From Diphasiastrum complanatum (Eukaryota; Streptophyta; Lycopodiopsida; Lycopodiales; Lycopodiaceae): a DNA stretch of 60,000 nucleotides. The position numbers and the translations under genes are program-made. Numbering within the stretch: the stretch's first letter is position 1; the number at the start of each line of letters is the position of its first letter. Below are positions 13,401 through 25,500 of the stretch, in pieces. The notes under the pieces were generated by a model, which worked only from the letters and a program-made list of their open reading frames with translations, was not told the origin of the DNA and ran no database searches. The stretch spans positions 25,274,922 to 25,334,921 of the forward strand of contig CM055102.1 in the NCBI GenBank assembly GCA_029204225.1, given 5' to 3'.

Positions 13401-16400
13401 TTGGATGCTGTCCTTTTTGAGATAATTTTCCCACTGATGTGCTTCAATGATGCCGATGATCAACTCTGGCGAGAAGATCCACACGAATATGTGAGGAAAG
13501 GATATGGTAAGGGATACAGGCTTGTTATAGTAGTTTGTTTTGTATCAATAGTACCAGAATGAATTTTGGTACATATAGCACCTCTGTTTTGAGCATGAAA
13601 ACTCAGTCAGGATTCTATTTCATGTTCAATGTACATGCAAATGAACGAGAATAATCTGTATATGTCTATGTCTACTTATTATTGTCAGATTTTTAATTAA
13701 CATCTAGAAATTCAACGTCTTTGCCAAAAGTTAAAATTAGACTCCTATCAATTCTACCAAAATTAATATGGCTTACATTGACCTATTTTCACGGCCTACA
13801 TCGAGCCACAGCGTCAATACCTACATCGAGCTAGTCCATCATTGTATCTATGTTGACTAGTAGTTTGATAGGTAAGCTTGGTGTTGACTAGTAGGTTTTG
13901 TTTAGCAGTTAAGGTAGATGAGAGTAGGTGAGGGTAGGTGAGGAAATGGAAATGCCCATAAAATACTAAGGCCTGTAGCGAGTTTCAGAAGCCACAAATT
14001 TTTGTACTTCCCTGCTGCTTAATTTTACTTGTTATTACCATTAATAGAGTGCCGTTTTGTACTTGTACCTACAAAACATTATGAAGAGTGTATTTTCTTG
14101 TTCTATACATTTAAGGATTGTTATGTACATCCTTAAATGTTAGTGAAATGTACTTGTCTAGTACCTTCTAGACATTAATCATTCCATTAATAGCATTCTT
14201 TATTAAACTGGTTTATTCTCAGTACGGATCCTGAAAGGTCAAAAAGTAAAAGATTTTATCATGGTATCAGAGCAAGTTACTGACGAGATGTAGTACAGTC
14301 TTTACAATACTATTTTTAGAAATTTTCTTGCAGGTCTGAAACCGATCTGGTGTTGTTTTTGGCAGTTTACAACATTTATACAGGTGTTGACAGGTCTGTA
14401 CTAACAAAGTACAGTACTATAGAGGTACTGTAGTCCTTAGAGTACTTGCAGGAGGTTGTACCAATCCGGTATAGGTGCTGTTTGCAGGATTGGTCTAGTG
14501 TTGCAGATTGTGCAATGGTTGCAGCAGGTTTTCAGATTTTGTCAGATCAAGATCAGGGTACAGAGAAGTATCAGATCTGTACAGAAGTAGTTTTGTCTGT
14601 ATAGAAGGCTGTCCCAGTTTTTTCTTGCTGCCAGAAGTAATTCGGAAGAAGATTTTACTGGATATTAGGCTTCTGCAGACTGTTGACAGTGTTAAAACTT
14701 CTTGTAGTACTGAAACAGTCTGTACAACACTCCGTACAGAGGGTTGTACAGTACTAATATACATTACATAAGACATATTGTAGTTTCAGGCAGTTTTTAG
14801 TTATTCTTGATGAAATTTTTAAGATTTCTTGGCCAAAATCAAAGTATGTCTTCTTCAAAGGAGCTTGTATGGCTTGAAGCAAACATCAAGGTCTTGGAAT
14901 TCAAGACTCAATGATTTTCTAGTTTCTAGATTATTGCTAACATTCTTTCCCTCTTGATCTGGTTCTGTCCTCAGAACAGGAAAGAAAATCAGGAACAGTT
15001 GCTTTAACTTTCAATATTGACCTAGAAAATCATTATCCTTAGTTTGACTTACATATCAAACAAGTACTCAGAGATAAAACATGAAAGTACCTCTGCCCTA
15101 GAATACACACTCGGGTCTGGAAAGTACACTAAGCGATAAATTTTCTCCTCTGTCCATGTGTAAGAAAAAAATGAGAAAAAATATAAAAAGAATCTTTACA
15201 AAGGGCCTTTTTTGGATTTAGAATGATATTAAAGTTAAATAAAATTAATAGTTACAGTCTGAAATTATCCACAATCTCTGGCACACAATTCATAAAGGCT
15301 TCTAGGTACAAATCTAAGGAAGCGGATGGCGGACGCGGACGCGCGTCTGTTTTTTTTTTTTATAATTTTTTAAAAAAAAACTTAAAAAAAAATGGCGTCC
15401 GGACGCGTCTGTTTTTTTTTTTTTTTTTTTTTTTTTAAAATTGGACGCGTCCGACCCCGCGTCCAGGGGTCGGACGCGTCCGGGTCCGGACGCCGGACGC
15501 GGGCAATCCGGCCCGGACCCTCATCCCTGGCACTACAAATATCCTTAGAATCCACAATTCTACGATATAATAATTCCATAGATCCAGCGGTGCCGTGATA
15601 TATAATATTTTTAATTATTATATGTTATAATATATAATAATTCCATAGATCCAGCGGTACCGTAATATATAATATTTTTTTAATTTAAAAAGAAATAATA
15701 ATTTAGTGGGCAATATGGGTATCAGCTTGAAGCTCTTGACGAGAGTAGTGCATTTATGCAGGTTGCCGATTCTGACGAGAGCGAATAGCCAAAGGACCAA
15801 GGGGATGCAAAACACCAAAAAGTGTGTTTTCGCTCAGGGAGTCGGAAGGCCAAATCATGAAGAGGTCGTACCGTCGGGGACCCCGCCCCCAGACCTCGCC
15901 GTTGGGGGGCTTTGCCCCCCAAACCCCCCCGCCGGGGGGCTACCGCCCCCCGGACCTCCCGTTTCTCGGGGGGCTACTGCCCCCTGAACCCCCCAAGACT
16001 TGCTGCTATATAGAAACTGTAATCTAGCCATCTCATAACCATCATGGTCTCACTATACTAACAATCGTGCTCAGTAATGGCTTCTCCTCATAACGGGGGC
16101 CTTACAGATCTAAGCTCACGGTTAACTAGTGACTACTAAACTGAGAGGTGCATTATTTAGTTGTCTAACAGATTTTGTAGCTGAAAGCACCGGCAACCTG
16201 CATAAACGCACTACTCTCGTCAAGAGCTTCAAGCTGATACCCATATTGCCCACTAAATTTTTACATTTTTTTCTTAAAAAGAATACTAAAAAATGGTACC
16301 GCCCTGGCACCGCGGATTTTTGGGTGGCACCAAAACTGCGGTACCACCATTATGGTACCGACGGTACCATAATGGCGGTACCACAGGGAGCTATGAATAA

Positions 16401-19400
16401 TTCATTTAACTAGAACCTCTAGGAGATCCATTAAGATAAAAAATGGTTAAACTCAATTCTGAGTATCCTAGATACAATCTTGACTAAATGCCCCTGTTTC
16501 TAGCATCATATGCAAGAAAATGGCTACCATTCATCTTTATAGATTTGTCTGTCTCCTATAATAATTTTAGATCTAATAAAAAAAAATGTTTTCCTTTTTA
16601 TTGACCGGTTTGGCATTACTCCGTCAACGTTAAAAACTGTCAAAAACTTTGAATATGAAATTACATGAATGGAAATCCTACCAATAGGATTTCAGCAACT
16701 CTTAATCTGTATCCAATAAAATTTTATCCCCTGGATAAAAAGTTCTATCACCACTCATTCTGTCTGGCCATTTCATATTATTTGACGGTTTTAAATTCAA
16801 TTTTGACAACTATCTTGCACAAATGTTCACTTGACCCACTTCTAATGATCAATATCAATTAGAATTATATAAGAAAAGTAACCGGTATCAAATTTTAACC
16901 AAATTTGAAATTCAACAGAAAAAGAAAAATTCAATTTTTACTCTCTATCTGGGAGTACTCTACTCCAAAAGTTAAAACGTCGGCAAATTTCATATAATTA
17001 GAGTACAACGGTATTTGCAGTTCCTTTAGTCAAATTTAAATTATCTATAAACGGGGAAATAATTTAGCTTTAGTGAAAACTTTGTGACTAAATCTGACTG
17101 ATCCAAAAACTCAGTATAGTCAATTCACTAATCTAAATTCATTCCATAGATAATAGAAAAAAGACTAAAATTTCGAATTTTCTAAAAAAACTCGATTTTT
17201 AACCAATTTTACGTAATTCGAAATTTATGATGAAAATACTGTCAATACAGATTGCAATCGAAATCGAAAAACCGAAATACTGTTCGATTCCTAATGTCAC
17301 TAAACCAATGTCAGACTAGCATGCAAAGCACACTACATTAGTCACAAAACGTCATTACGGAATTTTTACGTACATTTCATTTTACGGAAATTGTCAGCCA
17401 ATATTACTGATTTGTGACCCAACCGTCAGAGCACATGCGTATGACCACTCAAATCGACTGTAAATCCCTGATGAATGTCAAAAACACTTCCAGAATCCAC
17501 ATGCAATCAATCCATGCAAGCACAGTACCACAAGTTAGGGAAAAGACAGGCATGCAATAAGAACATTTACGGATTTTGTCAATTTTGCTCACAAAACTGC
17601 CAAAATAGTACACCAAAGTAGGTGCTGTAAAGCACACTACGGAGGGAGACAAAGTGACCGAGATGCTTGCCACATCAGCTTGCCACCTAGGCTTCACATG
17701 TGAGTAAGGAACCTCTGAAATTCTGTAGTAGGGCGCATTTCCACTAGTTCATATACTGTAAAAACGTGCAAACACCTCCTCCAGCCCAAAAGTGATGTTA
17801 CCAACAATCTTCAATGGTCTATTAGACTTCCGTGAAGCATTCATACAGGTCCTAAGAAGCAGTATGGACTGAGAACGAAGAATTTTGGTTTTTTGAAGGG
17901 CGCTTTAGCTACAAACTTGATGGAGATGGAGCATAAGCCCCCGACCACCAAATCACAGGTTTGATAGCTTGTTGGAGAGGCCAAAGGAGTACAAAATAGG
18001 CTGGATTGGTTCCATGCATGATCCTTTTGTGGGTTGTTAGCAATCAGTCTCCCAAAAATCTCCAAAAAAGGCTATTTTTTGGTCTTTTCTGGCCTTCTAC
18101 TTCACCAATTCTCTGAAATCTTAGGGACAGCTTCAAAAGACTTTGATTAAGCTTTTGGAAAGCTCAACAAGGTGTTTTACAGCAGTATACAATCCAGCTT
18201 TATGAAAAAACTAGCAAAGATGATGATTTTTAGCTATTTTCCGGTTTTTTCTTCACCAGAAAGTGGAAATTTATGACATGCAACTCTTTCTCACCCACAT
18301 GCAACTCAATTTACACAATTATAGCCATCGAAATGATATGATCTTGCTGGATTTGATCTTTTTCTAGTCAAAAAATATGAAAAACAGGCAATTTTTGACC
18401 AAAAACATAGCCTAGAACTGTAAATCATGGAAGGAACCGGCGTGCATCATTAATTTCATCATTAATGATCCCTAAAATGAAAGTACACTTGCTGGAAGAT
18501 TCAGATGTACATAAGATTTGAGTTACACAAGAAAAAGCTCCAAAAAAGCATCAGAAATTGGCTTCCATGGACAATTCTTCATAAAACTCAAAAGATTTCG
18601 AGAGAAATGGATCTTATTAGCATGCAAATGGAAACTGGGAGAGTACACCCACTTGCAATCTTCTCTCCACCTACAAGAGAATTCCAATTGATCCACACCC
18701 AAAATTTCGTCGAAAAGCAACACTTCTCCAAGTTCTCCGATCTTCATAAGCCTTGCTCTGATACCAATGTAAGGAAAACCACCTCAAGACAAAACAATAG
18801 AGAACACACTGTGGTGAAACCTCCCACCCAAGTAGAAGCATCCGACCAATCTCCAGAAGCTTAACCCCCAAGCCAAGGCTTAGGAAGCATGAAAGTAGAG
18901 AGAGGACCTGACAATGAATCAACCAAACAATGCTGGAGTAGGGCGAATTGTCCTCCTTATATAGGCCTAAGACCCCCCTGTGCATATAGTAATGCAAGGT
19001 CCCAACTCCCCTATAGATAGATTCAATTGCTATTGATACTCTACACATGCATTGACTGTCCCAAACCTTGTACTAACTCCAATTAGTGTGTCTGGGCCTC
19101 ACAAGGTCATTAATTACATTGCTGGTCACATCCAGTATGACGTTGCATAACTAATGATCTTGATTCACTGGAGTATCGGGTATGCAAGTCTAGGACTATA
19201 CCGAATCCTATATACAGGACGTGGACATAACAATTCCTCACTAGTGGTACATAAGAGGCAAATTTGCTTATCCCGAGAGGTATTTTGGAAATGTCCAGTC
19301 TCTATCTGTAGATGATGTCCAGTCCCTATCCCTGTCAATGACCTCTCTAGCTCATCAATATAGACTCCAAGTAATGTAGGTGAAAGAGAGTAGCCCTGCT

Positions 19401-22400
19401 ATCCACCTCCTGAGATATCCCAACATCTATCCTAGAAGCAACCAATCATAGTGCCATAACAACTAGTGTCGTGTTTGTAGCACCCATGACCTGCAGTTGA
19501 TCACGAATCCCATTGCTTGTGGTGTGCAATGTGTTTTGCTGTGAGGGGCTTCCAAGTGGTGTCCCATGCATTCACTCATGCAATAGCTTCTTTAAGCATA
19601 ATGGTCTCAACAATGGATAAAGAGACGTTTAGGTCATAAAACATGCCACATATCCAACTATGGTGGCCCCATGTCGTGTCTTCCAATATGCCTATGTTTA
19701 GCTAAACTTTTCCTAGACTTGACTTCTTTATTGGCATTTAGGGAGGTGAGGATGTGCGTGTGCGGCTTGCAGCTGCCCTTAGTGTCTGCATCGTACTCTA
19801 CAAGCACATCTCTAGAATGTCTTGCATGTGTTGTAGGTGGATGTGAAGATTGTATTGCCATAGTATGATCTCTTTTGGCCCGAAAGGATTTGGCATTGTG
19901 GTGGATGATATTGAGGCTCGAGGTAGCTGCCTAAGCTTTCTCAATTAGAATACTTGGGGCCTATGTTGTTGCCTTCTTTCTACTAGACATGCCTTGCCCA
20001 ACTTTAAATGCTCTAGAACATGCTTGGATAAACTTCGTGCAAAGCTTGAGGATAAAGGAGTTAAATGCATTTTTGTTGGCTATAGTAGTGAAAGCAAAGG
20101 CTATAGGCTGTTCAGTTTGAGCACTAACAAGATTATTGTTAGTCGTGATGTGCATTTTGATGAAAAGAATTCATTGGATGTGGCCCCAACTCATATCTTG
20201 AAGGGGGACAACCCACATAGTGTGAATGTTGAAGTTTTTCCAGATTTGGTACCATCTTCTATTGCTGGAGATAAGGGGCAGCAATCAACCAGTTTCGACC
20301 TGCCCAACACCTCATCAAGTTTAGAGCCTAATGTTCATCAAGAACCGCCTGTTGTTGCTCAAAATCAGCCTGCAGGAACTGTTGGACAACAAGGACCAGT
20401 TTTGGAAGATCTTGGATAGCCAAGTGCAGTGTCGGAGGATCTTGGACATCAAATTGTAAGAAGAGACATGGCTGTTGGACAGCCCAAAACAATCTCACGG
20501 TGGCTGTTGTCGACTTTGCGGGACAACAAAGTAAGTTCATTTTATGATGGAAAGACACGTGCCTCTACAAAATCAGTGGACTATGCTGATTTTCAGATTT
20601 TGCTCTTACATCTCATGGAGATGTTGCAGAAGAACCTGTTTTCTATGAGCAGGCCAAGGGAGTAAAATGTTGAGAGGATGCGATGCAAGATGAGTATGAC
20701 TCACTTATGAAGAACCAGATTTGGGTTCTTGTTGAGCTTCCTCATAGGAAGAAGGCAATTGGTTTTAAATGGGTACACAAAATCAAGTATAAGGCAAATG
20801 GTACCATTGAAAGGTACAAGGCAAGGCTCGTTGCCAAAGGCTATGCTCAGCAAAAGGGGATTGATTATGAGAAGACTTTTTCTCGTACTGCTCAGATGAC
20901 TACCGTGAGGGTAGTAACCTCTTTGGCTGCTCACTTTGGTTGGCGTTTGCGGCAACTTGACATAAAGACAACATTCCTCAATGGTGATCTCAATGAGGAA
21001 GTGTACATTCAACAACCTGCTGGTTTTTTGGTTGAAGGCCAAGAAGATAAAGTTTGTCTTCTCAAGAAGGCACTTTATGGACTGAAGCAAGCTCCGAGGA
21101 TGTGGTATCAAAAGATACATGCCTACTTTTGTCATCGAGGGTTTACTAATAGTCCTAGTGAATCTCCTCTTTATGTCAAGCATACTTCAGATTATATCAT
21201 CATTATTTTGCTTTATGTTGATGATATTATTATTACGGGAAGTAATGAGCAACAGATTGATGTCGTAATACTTGATCTGGGTATGGTTCTTGAAAACTCA
21301 GATTTAGGCCTATTTCTTTTTTATCTTGGTCTTGAATTTGTACAAGAAGGGGCTGGAATTGTCATCTCTCAAGAACGCTACATTGGACAGGTTTTGAAGT
21401 GATTCAAGATGGAAGATTGCAAGCCGGTTGCTACACCTATGGAGACAGGTCTGAAATTAAGTAGTCAAGGTGATGGTGAATCATTTGACACTACTTTATA
21501 TTGTCAAGCTATTGGCTGTCTCATTTACCTATGTAACTCAAGACCGGACATTTCTTATAGTGTCTCACTCATGAGTCAATTCATGCATGCCCCGATGACA
21601 TCACATTGGAAAGCGTTGAAGAGGATCTTTCGATATCTTCAAGGAACAAGAAGTCATGGACTGGGTTTTCCTGCTTGTGATGATGCATGTTTGGTTGGTT
21701 TTAGTGACTCGGATTGGGGTGGAGATCAAGACACTAGACGCTCTACAAGTGAACATTGCTTTTTCTATGGAAATTCTGCAATTTTGTGGTCAAGTGAAAA
21801 ACAGCCCACTGTTGCTACTTCTTCTAGTGAGGCAGAATATAGAGCGATATTTTCAGCCACAACAGAGTGTTTATGGCTGAGAAGACTACTTGTTGACATG
21901 AAGTTTGGCGAGCCCTCAGCCACTCTTATCTTGAGTGATAGTCAAAGTGCTATTGCCATTGCACGGAATCCTGTTTATCATGCGAGGAGGAAGCACATCG
22001 AGATCCATTATCACTTTGTTCGGGAGAGAGTTTATGATGGCGACATTTTACTTGAATATTGTCCTACGGAGGATAATATTGCGGACTTCTTCACTAAGGT
22101 GTTGCGTAGAGTCAGATTTGAAACTTTATGCAAAGCTTTAAATTTGATGCCACGTCTTGGTTTTGTTACATAGTGAAGATTAAGGAGGGTGTGAGAAATA
22201 AATGACTATGCTAAAGTTAATCCATAGGTTACTTTGACCCAAAAGGTCGAGATTTGTGTAATCATGGGTATTTAGTTATTTAGGCCATCTTAAGTTTGTC
22301 TTAAGTTGAGTTGGACCCAATTTTGGTCATGTATTGACTCGTGGGTCCTTAGGGGCCTAATTTTGTTTAGGGGCCCTATCTTGACTTTTGGGGGTGCCCT

Positions 22401-22529
22401 ACATTTAGTAAGTGGTTAACCTTAGGGTTTGGTGGCATTTGGCCACATCCAGGTAGAGTACTTAGATGCTCATTGTGTATTCCATTTTTACAGTTTGGCT
22501 AAGCATTGCTCTCCATTGCTCTTGTTGCT

Positions 22530-22591
<62 letters not shown>

Positions 22592-25500
22592 AGTTGGGCG
22601 CCCAGCCTCTTCTCTCTTGTTTTGTGGAGAGTGATTGATAACTAGATCTTGGTGACTTGACTCTTACTTTCCTACATTTCCTGGCCTTTTTGGCTGGGAA
22701 ATGCATTTTCCAGCATGTCTTGTTTCCTTGAACATGGGAAACACCCCGGGAAACATCATGTGCTTCCCATAAGACCTTTGGCTGCGGAACGTTTTTTTCA
22801 AAAAGCCTTAAAAAATGACCTAAAATGCCACTAGAAAGTATTTTTTCTTGAAAATCGCCTGAATTTCACCTGAAGCAGGCCGCAATCCTGCTGGGGGCCC
22901 CCACCAAAAAGAATTCAAACTCGAGCTGGAACAATCAAGAGCACCAAACTACGGATTTGGGGGTTGGCTGAAAACATTGTCTCAGAACTCTTGAGTCTTG
23001 GAACCGTGCAACAATCGTAAGTAGCGTTAACTCTTGTCTTTTAAGTTGTGAACTTATATGACAGTCGAATTGTTAACTTTGAAGTTTTGAACACTAAAAA
23101 ACTTACCTTTTCAATGTTTCAAGCTTCTTATGTGCTATGTAGCATATTTTATGATGCGTATTTTGAATTCTCTATAGAATCTGGATTCTAGATTTTATTT
23201 CATGTGTTGCGTATCATTTCCCCATTTCCCATATCCTGTTTCTCTTTCAAAATATATGTAGATGTGACCTTCAAAATGAAAAGCCTAAAAAGCTAGATTT
23301 TCTATGAAATTAGGGTTTTGGGGAGGAAGGAAAATTAGTGACATAGTGAGGTGAGAGAGACAATCAGGATGACATAGTTACATGGATTTACATTGTAGTT
23401 GGCCGCTGATCTGAATCTGGGTTTTGCACCACTCTTTGCAATTCTAAAGTTGTCCCAAAGAATTGGCTTAGTAGACTTTGTTTAAAAGGCATTCTTGGAA
23501 AATTATTATGGAATGTAGTTTCATTTTTGTATTCTCATCATTTATTTCTCATGGTCTAGCATTTTGTTTTACCATCATGGCATAATGGAGGCATCCACAA
23601 TCAGTTCAATCAGGGTTAGATTTTAGTAGCTCTTAATTTTAAGCGGGTTGTTGCAGATATCATCGAAGATATGTATAGCCCCAGAACGGCTGCTATGAAC
23701 TTTATTTCTGAGTTGGTTAGGAAACGGGGAAAGGAAAATCTGCAAAAATTTCTGCAATTTGTTGTGGAGATTTTTAGAAGGTTTGTATGCTCTTGCAAAT
23801 TGACAAAATTGGTGCTTTTGGACATTTTGCATCTCCCACAATGCTAATAAGGGTGCTAGATATCAGATAAAAGCTTTTGCTGTCTATGTGAGTCTGCTAT
23901 CATGTGGTGGTAAGCAATGCTCTTGTTGTGTACAGATATGATGAATCGCCCCTTGGCCACAAACCTTATAGACAAAAAGATGGTGGACTGCTAGCTGTTG
24001 GGTCATTAAGTGACAAGTTGAAGCAAACAGAACCTTACAAGTCTCAGCTAGAGCAAATGCTTGTCCAATACGTCTATCCTGAATTTATGAGTCCTGTTGG
24101 TCATCTTAGAGCAAAGGTACATTTGTTGTTGCCACCAGTACAAGCTGAAATATCTATTGTATCTCTTTTATGTTACAAGTGATTCATTCTGCATCATGGA
24201 TGATGTCTTTGAGCGAGTTTTACATATTGCAGCTCCGCTGAGTTGTTAAAGGAAAGTTAATGACTCAAAAAAAGGCTGGGAGATTATGAAAATTTTAAAC
24301 AATTGGCACCTTTGATTCCAATGCAGGCAGTTGATCTAGAATGTAACTCTAGAGCACGTTCTGATATGCTTGAAAGTAGAAACCAGTCTCTACCAAGTGG
24401 GATTTATTTTTCTGCGAAGCATGTGTCAGTGGTTAATCAAATGCAGATGTTTTCTCTAATCATTGTCTAATAGGCACTTCTGGTTGTGTGAGATAGCTTA
24501 TAGAATATTTTGTTTCCTGTTACACATTTGTTCTTTAGAATCCAAACAATAAGCACTCACAGAATCTGTAGTACTTTGTGGCTGATCATAGATGAACCTT
24601 TATGCTTTTGCCTTATCCTCTTTCTTGCTGATGAGTTGCCTTACATTATTCGATTGTGACTAAGAGTGTTCTGTTATTTGAACCAATGAAGGCTGCATGG
24701 GTAGCTGGCCAATATGCAAACATTGCTTTTACAGCACAGCAGAATTTCAGGACTGCTTTGCGAAGTGTTGTAGCTGCTTTGAAAGATCCGGAGCTTCCGG
24801 TCCGTGTAGACTCTGTGGTTTCACTCAGAAGTTTCATTGACGCTTGTCAAGGTATGTTGTCTTGATGCATATAGTCATCGTATTGGCATTTAAGTTCACA
24901 TTGTAAAGCCTCGAGCTGAAGAATACTTCTGTAGATTTCAGGGATTTAATGCTCTAACTTTCATCTGCTGTTAGATGCATGCTGGCAAACATTTTGTGCG
25001 ACAAATTAGCATTTCTTATTCAAGGTCCTCCATTTCGTCAATGCATTTAGCCAAATATGTCCTGAACTTCTGTGCTTGCAGTCTATCATCTCTTAGTCTC
25101 TTTTGAACTGACTACTCTTCTATAAGTGCATATGACTTGTGAAATTAGGCTTCAAAGGTGGTTAGAGATTTCTTATTTTGATATCATTTGTTGGCAAATA
25201 AGTTCAAATATTTAGAGAGTTCCTTTTCAACCGAGTAGACGGTTTCTATTGAGCTAGTAGACATTTTCTATCGATTTATTTAGAATGAATACTCTGAATA
25301 TTTGATCAGGTTTGTTCAGACTCTGACCTTTGTTTGGTCGAAATCATTGACCTTGTGATTAAGAAAAAGTGAAAAACATTTTCTACCGTGGATAAATAAC
25401 TGCAATTGTATATGCATGAGCTTCACTTCAAATATACAATCTTTCATTGAGAAACTGCAGTGCCTGCATATAGTATATGGTTTTGTACGTAAAAAAGTTC

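Larger units (their letters stand above)
13507..15567 (+). other. Left part of 10.2-kb intron d-e
   Basis: Holds a primer-binding-site remnant of an LTR element (14262-14273) and a stretch at 14280-14780 rich in CTGTACAG / TACAGT motifs. At 15340-15530 are homopolymer T runs and GC-rich GGACGCG repeats. No gene is supported. Confidence 0.5.
19985..22640 (+). mobile_element. Ty1/copia retrotransposon, 5'-truncated
   Basis: Order integrase C-terminus, reverse transcriptase, RNase H marks Ty1/copia. The gag, protease, integrase core and 5' LTR are missing. A polypurine tract (GAAGATTAAGGAGGG, about 22175-22189) is followed by TGTGAGAAATAAATG at 22190, the start of the 3' LTR. The LTR end is not defined and 22640 is a guess. 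It sits in sense orientation in intron d-e. In-frame stops and a frameshift show it is inactive. Confidence 0.85.

Noticed and set aside
15700-16027. Pro-rich frames over the GC-rich core
   Set aside because: Frames arise from G/C runs in the palindromic core; they differ on each strand and have no conserved motif.
22531-22589. (TC)n tract as another LINE tail
   Set aside because: No LINE 3' hairpin or AATAAA adjoins it on either strand; it lies within the copia LTR.
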